DNA of 38,833 nucleotides from a virus, in IMG/VR virus record IMGVR_UViG_3300003892_000011, positions 1-38,833 of that record; one strand, written 5' to 3'. The translations under genes and the position numbers were made by a program. Under the pieces are notes generated by a model. The model was not told the DNA's origin. It did no database searches and saw only the letters and a list, made by a program, of their open reading frames with translations. Positions 25,673-32,866 of this stretch are shown in pieces (the stretch's first letter is position 1; every line of letters begins with the position of its first letter).

Positions 25673-25855
25673 ATGAAAAAATTGTGGGAGTGGCTTGATG
25701 GCAAGAAGACTTTTTTTGCGTCAACCCTAATTTTCTGCGCTGGGGGAGCGAAGGCATTGGGCTGGATTGATGAAGGAACTTTTCAGACAATTATAACAAT
25801 AGCGGGAGCAATCGCGGTTTACGGGCTTAGAGACGCAATTCGAAAACTAGAATAA
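25673..25855 (+). CDS. Small holin-like membrane protein
   Basis: A 60-residue protein. GTG 25664, ATG 25667 and ATG 25673 are in frame; 25673 is chosen because AAGGAGGTGATG stands at the right distance. It has a short charged start, hydrophobic segments at ~13-30 and ~38-52, and a charged C-terminus. Size, topology and place after the endolysin fit a class II holin. The other candidate at 24582 could be the main one. Confidence 0.65.
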   Translation: MKKLWEWLDGKKTFFASTLIFCAGGAKALGWIDEGTFQTIITIAGAIAVYGLRDAIRKLE

Positions 25856-25896
25856 GTCTAGTTTGTCAGCCTTGAGGATTGTCTTGAAATACTTAA

Positions 25897-26850
25897 ATGA
25901 CTAAAGAATTGGGGCTTTACTATCCAGATGGAACTTTTAGGTCAAGAGATGAAATCATTAAGAACTCGTCTCAAAAACCTCAAGTGATCAAGCCCCAATC
26001 CGAAGGGGAAATAAGCTTTGATGGAGAATTGAATAGAATTAAAGAACTCCGAAAGCAAAGAGAAGCTTTAAATATCTGGAAAGAAGAAGCGACTATTCAA
26101 GTGGATACTGGAGATTTGCCTTACTTTTTTGTAATGCCTCTAAGCGATATTCACATAGGGTCTGAATTTGTTGATTATGATGAGCTTGATAGACATCTAG
26201 CGGCATTGAGGGACTATCCTATCTATACAATCTTAGTTGGGGATTTGGGAGATTTTTTTAATCCCCAAAAATATCCGAGGGGGATGATGGAAGATGTTGT
26301 TACTCCAGACACGCAACTTTTGGTTTTAAGGAAATTCTTTGAGGAGTATAAAGACAAAATCCTTTGCGGTGTAACAGGAAATCATGACGACTGGCTTCAT
26401 CATGTGGCAGGGATTGAGCCTTTTAGGTGGATTTCACAGGATTTGAACATCCCCTTACTTTATTCAGGTGGCAGACTAAACTTACAGGTTAACGGCATAG
26501 ACTATAGGTTTCTCCTCTATCACGGAATTTCAAACTTTAATTCTTCTTTCAATCCGACACACGCTGGCAAGAGAATGCTTGAATTGCATCACGATGCGGA
26601 CGTTGTTATTAGTGGAGATAAACATAGGTTTGGAATGGAGAAACTAACCCATAGGGATAAAAAGCCTTACATTATTCAACTTGGAACTTTTAAGACCAAA
26701 GACCCGTTTGGAAAAAGGGGTTATGGGAGGGTGCCAGACCCGAAGGTTGGCTATCCTGTTCTTTTCTTGTCAGCTGGAGAAAAGAATGTTGAGGCGATAG
26801 AGGATTTGGATACCGCTCAATACTTTATTGATTTGGTTCTAGGAAAATGA
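25897..26850 (+). CDS. Calcineurin-like metallophosphoesterase
   Basis: A 317-residue protein with all metal-binding blocks: SDIHIG (Asp84, His86), GDLGDF (~115-120), GNHDDW (161-166), YHG (His209) and GDKH (240-243). Residues 1-75 are a charged N-terminal extension. Phage members of this family act on nucleic acid ends or small phosphoesters, but the substrate cannot be told. It stands between lysis and replication genes, with an ATGA overlap to the next gene. I see no clear promoter in the 41 bases before it. Confidence 0.85.
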   Translation: MTKELGLYYPDGTFRSRDEIIKNSSQKPQVIKPQSEGEISFDGELNRIKELRKQREALNIWKEEATIQVDTGDLPYFFVMPLSDIHIGSEFVDYDELDRHLAALRDYPIYTILVGDLGDFFNPQKYPRGMMEDVVTPDTQLLVLRKFFEEYKDKILCGVTGNHDDWLHHVAGIEPFRWISQDLNIPLLYSGGRLNLQVNGIDYRFLLYHGISNFNSSFNPTHAGKRMLELHHDADVVISGDKHRFGMEKLTHRDKKPYIIQLGTFKTKDPFGKRGYGRVPDPKVGYPVLFLSAGEKNVEAIEDLDTAQYFIDLVLGK

Positions 26851-27260
26851 GAAAAGAAATCTTACAAGGAATAGCTATTTTGGGGGTGGTTTCTGGGGTT
26901 GTGGTGGCAGAAGAAACCTATCGAAACACCTTTCGGAGACCCTTTCCCGACGAAGTTAAAATAGGGGAAATTGAGACTGAAGGATGTAAAGCGGATATTT
27001 ATAGATCTGAAAGGGTTGAGAAAAAGGGCTGGGCGGCGATAACTTATCCCGCTGAAATTTCGGGTAAAAGTTCGATTGTTTATATTGCCCCAAATTATGA
27101 AAACAATCAGTGGGTTAGAGCTCACGAGACGGGACATGTCCAGCAGTTTTGCGAAAAGGGAGTAATTGTTTTTAGTTTTGAATATCTCCTTGATAAGAAT
27201 AAATTAGAAAGAGACGCTGACAAAAGAGCGGAAATGATTTTAAATGGAGAGGGTAAATGA
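26847..27260 (+). CDS. Membrane-anchored HEXXH mini-metalloprotease
   Basis: A 137-residue protein. Residues ~5-22 are a signal anchor. HETGH at 93-97 is a zincin motif, and ERDAD at 121-125 can give the third ligand, as in DUF4157-type and related zinc peptidases. The whole catalytic unit is only ~65 residues, very short. If exported, it would act on the outer face of the cell membrane, perhaps on host envelope proteins, lysis or superinfection. Both ends overlap neighbours (ATGA at the start, 17 bases at the end). Confidence 0.65.
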   Translation: MRKEILQGIAILGVVSGVVVAEETYRNTFRRPFPDEVKIGEIETEGCKADIYRSERVEKKGWAAITYPAEISGKSSIVYIAPNYENNQWVRAHETGHVQQFCEKGVIVFSFEYLLDKNKLERDADKRAEMILNGEGK

Positions 27261-27537
27261 TATTATTGAAAATTATGTGTTTAGACAGACCGCAGACGCA
27301 GTTTCGAGGGTGGAAAAAATCCGAAGGGGCGGGGGTTGTGGATGTCGAAATTGCGTTTTAAGCGCTGTCAGAGAGGCTAATTCTTGGATTGATTTTTTGG
27401 CGAATGATGAGGATTTAGCGGATGGTTATCATTATTATATTTATGAGCAAAATGGAATTTTGAGGATTGGTTCAAATTACGAAGACTTAAAAAAGGTGGG
27501 GATCGAAATAAAACAATTAAATGAAAGAGAGAGATGA
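27244..27537 (+). CDS. Small Cys-containing protein
   Basis: A 97-residue protein whose start overlaps the protease gene. It has a GGGCGCRNC cluster near residues 29-35, possibly a metal site, and an acidic C-terminal half. No family is recognised. The overlaps on both sides suggest translational coupling. Confidence 0.6.
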   Translation: MERVNDIIENYVFRQTADAVSRVEKIRRGGGCGCRNCVLSAVREANSWIDFLANDEDLADGYHYYIYEQNGILRIGSNYEDLKKVGIEIKQLNERER

Positions 27538-27844
27538 AAACGCCTATTGCTATCGAGTTGAAGAAAGAACTGTCATACCAGGCGTAATGATCCCGACTGG
27601 AGTAATGATTCAGGGACAGCCAGAAGAAAGAGAGAAGACTGATTTATATGTGATTGTTGAGACAACAACCGAAAGACTTATCGATTCGAAGGGATATTAT
27701 TATAATCAGACTTGGAAAATTCCAAAAGAGAACTTTTTTGTTTTTGAGGAGAAGGCAAGAGCAGAAGCTGTTAAACTTCACAAAGAAAAGGGTTGTAAAT
27801 CGCCTAGATGTAGATGGACACAACTCGAAAAAACCTGGAAGTAA
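27521..27844 (+). CDS. Small unknown protein, 107 residues
   Basis: The start overlaps the preceding gene by 17 bases. The middle is beta-rich (DLYVIVETTTERLIDSKGYYYNQTWKI segment) and the end is basic with CKSPRCRW. No known domain is seen. It is the last gene before a 58-base gap with a possible weak promoter. Confidence 0.6.
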   Translation: MKERDENAYCYRVEERTVIPGVMIPTGVMIQGQPEEREKTDLYVIVETTTERLIDSKGYYYNQTWKIPKENFFVFEEKARAEAVKLHKEKGCKSPRCRWTQLEKTWK

Positions 27845-27869
27845 TTGAGGTTGATATATTAAGATATAG

Positions 27870-27898
27870 TTGACAAATAAAAGGAAAGGGGTTAGAGT
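27870..27898 (+). promoter_or_regulatory. Possible weak promoter
   Basis: TTGACA at 27870-27875, a 17-nt spacer and a poor -10 TAGAGT at 27893-27898. ATG 27906 would lie 7 nt after the -10, the same geometry as stronger promoters here. The weak -10 keeps this uncertain. Confidence 0.3.
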
Positions 27899-27902
27899 GG
27901 AT

Positions 27903-28148
27903 ATGATGAGAGAAGATGAGAAAGTAGACATAGAACTTCTTTATAGGCTTCGAAGTCAATATAAACGTCTTGACCAGATTACTTGGACAATTCGTGATGC
28001 TCAAGAAAGATTTCCTGTAGGAACAGACGAGAACGAAATGAGATTGTTAAAGGTCTATCTGGCTTTGTTGAGTGAAGTAGAAGATATTCTCCGTGAGCTT
28101 AAAGAACTAAAAAGAGAATATGAACGAAACCCTGAAATTGTTAAGTGA
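27903..28148 (+). CDS. Small helical protein before the replication ATPase
   Basis: An 81-residue all-helical, charged protein (EDEKVDIELLYRLRSQYKRLDQ; LLSEVEDILRELKELKREYER). Start candidates are TTG 27870 inside the possible promoter, and ATG 27903 or 27906; the ATGs are preferred, with AGGAAAGGGG upstream. It overlaps the next gene by 29 bases. No family is recognised; a replication accessory role is possible. Confidence 0.55.
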   Translation: MMREDEKVDIELLYRLRSQYKRLDQITWTIRDAQERFPVGTDENEMRLLKVYLALLSEVEDILRELKELKREYERNPEIVK

Positions 28149-28317
28149 TATTAGTAAAGTAATAGAGGCTATCAATGAAGAAGTGGATAGTTATATCGGG
28201 ACATTTACTGCTAATAACAAGATTAAGCGAGAATTTATGAGAAAAATCCATTTAAACAAAAAAAAGAGATTAGCTAAACTCGCAAAACAGATTTCTCTAA
28301 AATGGAAAAGCCGATAA
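28120..28317 (+). CDS. Small basic helical protein
   Basis: A 65-residue protein with an acidic N-terminal helix and a strongly basic second half (IKREFMRKIHLNKKKRLAKL), which suggests nucleic-acid contact. It overlaps both neighbours, the last 16 bases lying inside the replication ATPase start. No family is recognised. Confidence 0.55.
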   Translation: MNETLKLLSDISKVIEAINEEVDSYIGTFTANNKIKREFMRKIHLNKKKRLAKLAKQISLKWKSR

Positions 28318-29726
28318 AATCACCAGAGGAGTTTATTGCTGAAGAACTGGGAATACCAGTCTCTGAAATGGGCGTTGATGAAATTAAAAAGAGGAAAGAG
28401 AAAAAAGATAATGTGGTTGAGACTTCATTTTTGGAGACCGAAGATTATATCCTAGAGCAAATCGATAAACGGACACATCGGACACATTGGACACATTCGC
28501 AAGAAGGAATTTGTTTTCTAAAATATAAAAAACAGGCACAAACCGAAAGTATAGAGGAAGTTAAGGAATTTACTTATAAAGATAAGTTGTATAAACCTAT
28601 AGTTAATAAGATAACAGAAAACAACGCGGTTTTGTTGCCAAGCGGAGTAGAAGAATACGGAACTACTGAAAAACTTATAACAGAGATATCAGATTTTATG
28701 TTTAATTATTTTGACCCGCCCAAGTATTATGACAAAATACTTCCTAATCTATTATTGTTTTATTATTTATCAGACAAGTTTCCTTTCGTGCCTTATCTGC
28801 ATTTTGTGGGATTGACGGGAACAGGCAAGACCACCGCATTAGAAGTATTTGGTTCAATATCTTATAAGGCAATAGATGCGGCTGGAGCTATTACTCCAGC
28901 TTCACTTTTCAGGCTTGCCCACGATTGGCGGGGAACTTTGTTATTAGATGAATTTGAAATTGGCGGTAAAAATGGAGAAGCCTATACTTTAATGGTTCAA
29001 ATCCTCAAAAGTGGAGTTTCAGATAAACCAATATTTAGGGTAGAAGGAGAAAAAAAGAGAGAAGTTGAAATTTATGTTATGAAGTCTCCAAGAGTTTTTA
29101 CTTCTCAAAATCCTATAATGGATGCGGCACTTCAATCTCGAACTATTCTTGTTAGAATGAACAAGACAACCAAAAAACTTCCTCTTTATCGGCTTCAATC
29201 GTTTTTTGAAAAAGCCCAAGAGTTAAGAAATAAATTGCTTTTATGGAGATTAAGAAATTTAAATTCCGTTAAGCTAGAAGATATAGAATATGGCGTGGAA
29301 AAACTTTCGGTTTTTGATAGAAGGATACAACAAGTTTTAACCCCCATTTATTATTTGTCAGATAAAAACACCAAAAAAGAAATAGTCAAGTTCGCCAAGG
29401 AAAAGCAGGAAGACGATTTTATAGAGAAGCGAGAAGAGCTGGACGGAAGAGTGTTTACGCTGATTTACGAGGATTACAAGGACGGGGTGCAGACAACCCT
29501 TTCGTCGTTATCAGAACGATTGGGCGGAAAAAATCCAGTCTCCGAAAGGAAACTTTCAAACATTGTAAGAAAAATATTAAAGTTTTCCGTCGAAAGAATA
29601 ACCTCTGGAGGAGAGAAACAATCATTGGTTAAAATTAAAAAGGAAGTTTTTGACGACTTGTGTACCTTTTATGGCTATCCTCTTTTAGAAGGAAATCCGA
29701 TTGAAAGTGTTTTTGGAACTCGATGA
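28302..29726 (+). CDS. Replicative AAA+/SF3-like ATPase (helicase)
   Basis: A 474-residue protein. Walker A is GLTGTGKTT (170-178), Walker B is TLLLDE (212-217), and a SPRVFTSQN...DAALQSRTILVRM stretch (~262-286) gives sensor and arginine-finger positions. This is the pattern of phage and plasmid replication ATPases. There is no primase or polymerase domain: the first ~100 residues are low in conserved features and contain the peptide RTHRTHWTH (57-65), written by an iteron array. The C-terminal ~100 residues look like a winged-helix DNA-binding region. It probably opens or unwinds the origin beside it, with host polymerase doing synthesis. Confidence 0.75.
   Translation: MEKPIKSPEEFIAEELGIPVSEMGVDEIKKRKEKKDNVVETSFLETEDYILEQIDKRTHRTHWTHSQEGICFLKYKKQAQTESIEEVKEFTYKDKLYKPIVNKITENNAVLLPSGVEEYGTTEKLITEISDFMFNYFDPPKYYDKILPNLLLFYYLSDKFPFVPYLHFVGLTGTGKTTALEVFGSISYKAIDAAGAITPASLFRLAHDWRGTLLLDEFEIGGKNGEAYTLMVQILKSGVSDKPIFRVEGEKKREVEIYVMKSPRVFTSQNPIMDAALQSRTILVRMNKTTKKLPLYRLQSFFEKAQELRNKLLLWRLRNLNSVKLEDIEYGVEKLSVFDRRIQQVLTPIYYLSDKNTKKEIVKFAKEKQEDDFIEKREELDGRVFTLIYEDYKDGVQTTLSSLSERLGGKNPVSERKLSNIVRKILKFSVERITSGGEKQSLVKIKKEVFDDLCTFYGYPLLEGNPIESVFGTR
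28470..28496 (-). repeat. Intragenic iteron array (three 9-bp units)
   Basis: Three tandem units YGGACACAT at 28470, 28479 and 28488. The reverse complement of 28471-28496 is identical over 26 bases to 29820-29845 beyond the gene's end. The units lie in frame and give the repeated peptide RTH-RTH-WTH. This is the usual look of replication iterons placed in a rep gene. Confidence 0.8.
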
Positions 29727-29867
29727 TTATAGGATAAAGCCCGTGAAAAACTACTTTTCTTTTAAGTGAAAAAATTGAATTTATTTTTTAAATAAATTAA
29801 ATAATTAGGAATTCCGCTTATGTGTCCAATGTGTCCGATGTGTCCTGACTAAAATTATTATAGGATT
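29727..29867. other. Probable replication origin: all-AT palindrome plus iterons
   Basis: The 141-base intergenic region holds a 21-base palindrome made only of A and T (arms 29778-29786 and 29790-29798), inside a longer AT-rich tract, a likely unwinding site. Twenty bases further on stand three 9-bp iterons ATGTGTCCN at 29820, 29829 and 29838. The same array occurs inverted within the ATPase gene about 1.35 kb upstream. No ORF of note lies in the gap. Confidence 0.6.
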
Positions 29868-30140
29868 ATGGATAAAATTGTAGAAGAACTCAACCAGATC
29901 TTAACAGAATATAGTTTTGCAATGAGGTGGGACGAGATAGTAATGTGGCACAAAGTAGGTGAGATTTTAATCCAGACAGATATAAAACCATCCCAACTTG
30001 GGGAGCTTGCCGACATTTTAGAAATAGACGAGGGGGATTTGTGGGACGCAATCCTGTTTTACAAGAAATTCCCCGACTTAAATTTGCTCCCAGAAGGCAA
30101 AGATGTTTCTTGGAGTAAAATAAAAGAGAGATACTTATGA
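29868..30140 (+). CDS. Small helical protein after the origin
   Basis: A 90-residue protein rich in Trp, Asp and Ile (MRWDEIVMWHKVGEILI; GDLWDAILFYKKFPDLN), possibly a small HTH-like helical domain. ATG 29868 stands 6 nt after TATTAT at 29856-29861, but no -35 is visible. It overlaps the HNH gene by ATGA. The family is not recognised. Confidence 0.6.
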   Translation: MDKIVEELNQILTEYSFAMRWDEIVMWHKVGEILIQTDIKPSQLGELADILEIDEGDLWDAILFYKKFPDLNLLPEGKDVSWSKIKERYL

Positions 30141-30640
30141 GACTTAAAAAGTGCGTTAACTGTCTCCAAAAAAAGAAATGTCCCTATAAAAAGGGTAAAA
30201 AACACTTTTGCTCAAAAGAATGTAAAATAAACTATTATGAAAACGATGTATCCATCCTCTTAAAAGAAATCCAAAAAGAATTTAATAAGATGATAACTGA
30301 AAACCAAGTCTGTGCGGTTTGCGGTAAGCGGTTTGAAAAAATGCAATGTTCCCATATCTGGAGCATAGGTTCCGCCCAGTCAATAAGATTTGATATCTTA
30401 AATGTTTTGCCGATGTGCGGTCATTGTCATAACTTCTGGTGGCACTTAGAGCCGATGCAATCCCACGATTGGTTTGTTGCAAGATACCCCGAAAGGGCAA
30501 CCTATCTTGAATTCGCAAGACACCAAAACAAGGCTTGGACGGCGGAGGAGCTTCACGCAATCAGGCGAGCCATTCGGGAAAAAGATTTTCAATCTCTTAT
30601 TAGGTTCAAAAAAGAATGGTTAGATTACAAAGAATCTTAA
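30137..30640 (+). CDS. HNH-type zinc endonuclease, NinG-like
   Basis: A 167-residue protein. The first 35 residues hold CVNC and CSKEC, a first zinc site. The core has CAVCG (59-63), SHIWS (His73), the DILN stretch (86-89) and CGHC (94-97), which fits an HNH/NinG-type fold with one structural zinc. In lambdoid phages NinG acts on recombination intermediates. The place near the origin suits recombination or genome processing. A lone homing endonuclease is the alternative. Confidence 0.7.
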   Translation: MRLKKCVNCLQKKKCPYKKGKKHFCSKECKINYYENDVSILLKEIQKEFNKMITENQVCAVCGKRFEKMQCSHIWSIGSAQSIRFDILNVLPMCGHCHNFWWHLEPMQSHDWFVARYPERATYLEFARHQNKAWTAEELHAIRRAIREKDFQSLIRFKKEWLDYKES

Positions 30641-30780
30641 ATAGATTACAAAAACCCTGCAAACTTTGCGGGGAGTATTTTTTTTACGGAAATCCTAAAA
30701 GACTTTATTGTTCTAATTGCGACTCAAAAAAATTTAAATATCAAAAGAGAAAGTTGACAAAATTAGATAAAGGTGTATAA
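30616..30780 (+). CDS. 54-residue zinc-ribbon mini-protein
   Basis: ATG 30616 lies inside the end of the HNH gene. The protein is basic, with CKLC and CSNC spaced as in a zinc ribbon, and ends LDKGV. Its coding sequence includes a GC hairpin followed by eight T, and its last codons form part of the promoter of the next gene. The two Cys pairs make chance unlikely. Confidence 0.6.
   Translation: MVRLQRILNRLQKPCKLCGEYFFYGNPKRLYCSNCDSKKFKYQKRKLTKLDKGV
30655..30685 (+). terminator. Possible intrinsic terminator inside a zinc-ribbon gene
   Basis: CCCTGC (30655-30660) pairs with GCGGGG (30668-30673), 6 bp with one G-U, 7-nt loop, followed by AGTATTTTTTTT. It meets the form of a terminator, but it lies within the 30616-30780 ORF, where the same bases encode CKLCGEYFF. 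It may end the replication transcript, which restarts at the promoter 70 bases on. Confidence 0.45.
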
Positions 30781-30781
30781 T
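30754..30781 (+). promoter_or_regulatory. Sigma70 promoter for the HTH gene
   Basis: TTGACA at 30754-30759, a 16-nt spacer and TATAAT at 30776-30781, a full consensus match in both boxes. It overlaps the 3' end of the zinc-ribbon ORF. ATG 30790 is 8 nt after the -10, so the mRNA would be leaderless. Confidence 0.75.
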
Positions 30782-30789
30782 TAAATAAA

Positions 30790-30975
30790 ATGAAACTACT
30801 TACCCCAGCCGAAGTTGCGAAAATCTGCAAGGTTAGCAGAATGACTGTATATCGATGGATAAAAGTGGGGAAACTCCCCCATCAAACTCTTGGACGCCAC
30901 TACCCCAAGCTGATTTACGAAAAAGACATCCCCACTTTTTTGAGGCTAAAATTGCCTCTTGACAAAGGTGTATAA
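30790..30975 (+). CDS. Excisionase/MerR-type HTH protein
   Basis: A 61-residue protein made of one winged-helix DNA-binding unit: LLTPAEVAKICKVSRMTVYRWIKVGKLPHQTLG, the form of HTH_17/excisionase-family domains. No integrase is seen, so it is more likely a regulator than an excisionase. It has its own strong promoter. Its gene ends LDKGV and stop in the same bases as the gene before it, and these bases provide the -35 of the next promoter. It is a candidate for binding one of the palindromes described here. Confidence 0.8.
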   Translation: MKLLTPAEVAKICKVSRMTVYRWIKVGKLPHQTLGRHYPKLIYEKDIPTFLRLKLPLDKGV

Positions 30976-30986
30976 ATGTGTTAAAT
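30959..30986 (+). promoter_or_regulatory. Sigma70-like promoter for the early small-gene operon
   Basis: TTGACA at 30959-30964, a 16-nt spacer and TTAAAT at 30981-30986. The -35 lies in the last codons of the HTH gene. ATG 30995 follows the -10 by 8 nt, again leaderless. The -10 is weaker than at 30776. Confidence 0.55.
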
Positions 30987-30994
30987 TATTGATA

Positions 30995-31186
30995 ATGGAT
31001 TTAGAAGAAATAGCTAAAAAATTTCTAATAGTGGGTAGGATTAGCGGTTTGACTTTTCTTATCAGAAAAGATATAGAACTAGCCTTAAGCAATCTTGAAT
31101 TCGATAAACTAGAAGAAGTCACCGAAGTTCTGAAAGGGGCTCTACAAAGAATTAAAAAAATTGAAAAATTAACCAAACAATTATGA
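30995..31186 (+). CDS. Small helical protein, 63 residues
   Basis: ATG 30995 is chosen over TTG 30959, which is part of the -35 box. The protein is helical and charged (DLEEIAKKFLIVGRISG; EEVTEVLKGALQRIKKIEKL). It overlaps the next ORF by ATGA. No family is recognised. Confidence 0.6.
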   Translation: MDLEEIAKKFLIVGRISGLTFLIRKDIELALSNLEFDKLEEVTEVLKGALQRIKKIEKLTKQL

Positions 31187-31338
31187 ATGAAGAATATAAC
31201 GATTTTAACCAATTTGAGGAAAAAGAAAAATGCTCTGAATGTGGGAGTGAAAAGATACAAAAGCAGCTAGAAAAACGAGACGGGGGTTATTTTGAAATCA
31301 TAATTTATTGCCAGAATTGCGGAGAAACCCAAAGCTAA
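31183..31338 (+). CDS. 51-residue zinc-ribbon mini-protein
   Basis: ATG 31183 overlaps the upstream stop. The protein has CSEC and CQNC separated by about 25 residues, a zinc-ribbon pattern, with an acidic start. The next gene begins 1 base after its stop. Both junctions support it as a real gene despite its length. Confidence 0.6.
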   Translation: MNEEYNDFNQFEEKEKCSECGSEKIQKQLEKRDGGYFEIIIYCQNCGETQS

Positions 31339-31339
31339 A

Positions 31340-31540
31340 ATGCAAACCAAAACCCAAAATTTAATTCAAGTAAAACAAACTAAAAGTTTAAGAATGTATT
31401 ACGACTTAGAAAACAAAGAGCTTTTATTTGAGAAAGATGGGGTTTTCTTTACGCTCAAGAAGAATGAAATATTCCCAGCCTTAAGAGGAATTATATCAAC
31501 CGTCCAAAGATTTTATCGAAAGAAGGAGGTGCAAAAATAA
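31340..31540 (+). CDS. Small beta protein before the SSB-like gene
   Basis: A 66-residue protein with beta-like strands (MYYDLENKELLFEKDGVFFTL), a short hydrophobic helix and a basic end. The last codons include the ribosome binding site of the next gene. No family is recognised; the layout suggests a transcriptional or SSB-linked accessory protein, which is a guess. Confidence 0.6.
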   Translation: MQTKTQNLIQVKQTKSLRMYYDLENKELLFEKDGVFFTLKKNEIFPALRGIISTVQRFYRKKEVQK

Positions 31541-31890
31541 TGGCTTTCAAGAAATTTCAAGGGGGCAGAAACGAAACCCACAATTGGGAGAAAGAAAAAA
31601 TTCTTGAAGGAATTTATCTTTCTAAGAGAAATGTTTTAACTATGAATGGTGAATCTTGGCTTTATACTGTGGAAAAAGCGGGGGGTAAAAAAGTAGATGT
31701 CTGGGGTAAGAAAATGCTTAATAGTTTTTTCCAGAATATTCCTATTGGATCAATGATAAAAATAACTTATAAAGGCAAAATGAAGTCAGCCAAAGGCGGA
31801 AGGACCTATTACGCTTTCGAGCTTGAATACGATGATTCAATGGTTGAAAAAGAAGATATTACACCCGAACAGGTAGAGGGGGGTGAATAA
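31540..31890 (+). CDS. OB-fold protein, probable single-strand DNA-binding protein
   Basis: A 116-residue protein after a strong AAGGAGGTG site. The pattern ILEGIYLSKR..., a central GKKVDVWGKKML and then IPIGSMIKITYKGKMKSAKGGRTYYAFELEY is typical of an OB fold of the SSB type, with an acidic C-terminus (VEGGE) as in SSB proteins that recruit partners. It lies in the replication region of a phage without its own polymerase. No decisive family motif, so moderate confidence. Confidence 0.55.
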   Translation: MAFKKFQGGRNETHNWEKEKILEGIYLSKRNVLTMNGESWLYTVEKAGGKKVDVWGKKMLNSFFQNIPIGSMIKITYKGKMKSAKGGRTYYAFELEYDDSMVEKEDITPEQVEGGE

Positions 31891-31891
31891 A

Positions 31892-32071
31892 ATGAAAAGA
31901 TATCTTTGTTATATAAAATCTCATTGTGAAGCCCCAGATTTTGAGGTGGAAGTTGAAGCTCAAAATAAAACTGAGGCGGTTAATAAAATTCTTCAACAAT
32001 GTTTGGGTTTGGAATTTGACGAGGTTGAAAAAAATACTATAAATATTGAAGAAATATTCAATGAAAATTAA
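31892..32071 (+). CDS. Small unknown protein, 59 residues
   Basis: ATG 31892 follows GGGGGGTG, which decides it over the earlier in-frame ATG at 31883. The beta-alpha pattern (RYLCYIKSH; FEVEVEAQNKTEAVNKIL) could be a small ferredoxin-like unit. It overlaps the next gene by 11 bases. The function is unknown. Confidence 0.6.
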   Translation: MKRYLCYIKSHCEAPDFEVEVEAQNKTEAVNKILQQCLGLEFDEVEKNTINIEEIFNEN

Positions 32072-32519
32072 AGAGTTTACATTATCAAAAAAATTCAAAA
32101 GAGGTTTACCAAACTACTCATCTATAGATGTAGGGATGAGTATGACTATAGAAGTTCCCGAAGGAGAAGTTCCTAACTTTGGAGAGGTGTGGGACACAAT
32201 CAATCGTGAATTAACTATTCAGTCAGATAGCCTCGACCCGACTTGGATTACAAGTGGTGAGACAAAAGATGCTTACAAATTTACAATCAAGATGCCAAAA
32301 CTTCCTACCTCCAAGAGGCAGGGTGGAGGAGAGGGTAATCCAATCCCCGACCCTGACCTACAAAGCACCGCTGAGAGCCAAGTCTCCGCTGGGGCGGGTC
32401 AGTATCTTGGCTTAGGCGGTGTTTCTGAGGGGGGCGGGGTTTCCTCATCCCCTTTGGGCAGACATTCATCCCCGCCCCAACCTCTTGGGGGCAGGAAAGT
32501 AAAATCAACAATACTATGA
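32061..32519 (+). CDS. Phage protein with G+C-rich low-complexity tail
   Basis: A 152-residue protein from ATG 32061. Residues 1-85 look like a compact alpha/beta domain (VGMSMTIEVPEGEVPNFGEV) of a kind I associate with small phage replication-region proteins. Residues ~88-145 are Gly/Ser/Pro-rich, and the DNA there (about 32318-32500) is far richer in G+C than anything around it. A late insertion or a distinct repeat-derived tail is possible. It ends in an ATGA overlap with the next gene. Confidence 0.6.
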   Translation: MKIKEFTLSKKFKRGLPNYSSIDVGMSMTIEVPEGEVPNFGEVWDTINRELTIQSDSLDPTWITSGETKDAYKFTIKMPKLPTSKRQGGGEGNPIPDPDLQSTAESQVSAGAGQYLGLGGVSEGGGVSSSPLGRHSSPPQPLGGRKVKSTIL

Positions 32520-32818
32520 GTAAAAAGAAGCAAAGAACAGCCCATTGGGAGGTTTGCGAAGCTCCCATTTGCCAAGATGAGCGGGGATACTATGACCCAG
32601 ACTGGAAAAAGAATGTAATTTGGTATCCGGGCGAACCAGTTTGCCAGAAGACACCGCTTACACTATGGCAAAAAAGACAAAAATTAACCAATCGCTGGTT
32701 AGCAAATGGAGAATTTAAATACAAAGATGAATATTACTTTACCGTAGAGATGTTAATGAGAGGAAAGCATCTTAAAAAGGGAAGGAGAGGAGGGAATCCA
32801 AACCTTCCCCTAAAATGA
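32516..32818 (+). CDS. Unknown basic protein, 100 residues
   Basis: The start overlaps the previous stop (ATGA). The protein has EVCEAPICQDERGYYDP and EPVCQKTP, so three Cys, and a basic C-terminus (RGKHLKKGRRGGNP). It may bind zinc or nucleic acid. No family is recognised. The 48 bases after it hold no supported gene. Confidence 0.6.
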   Translation: MSKKKQRTAHWEVCEAPICQDERGYYDPDWKKNVIWYPGEPVCQKTPLTLWQKRQKLTNRWLANGEFKYKDEYYFTVEMLMRGKHLKKGRRGGNPNLPLK

Positions 32819-32866
32819 ATTCTGGCGCATCGGGTGGGCAGTAGAGCCCTTAAGAGAGAGGTATAT

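Noticed and set aside
30790-30975. Excisionase as evidence of lysogeny
   Set aside because: The HTH type is shared by many regulators, and no integrase, attachment site or repressor pair was found.
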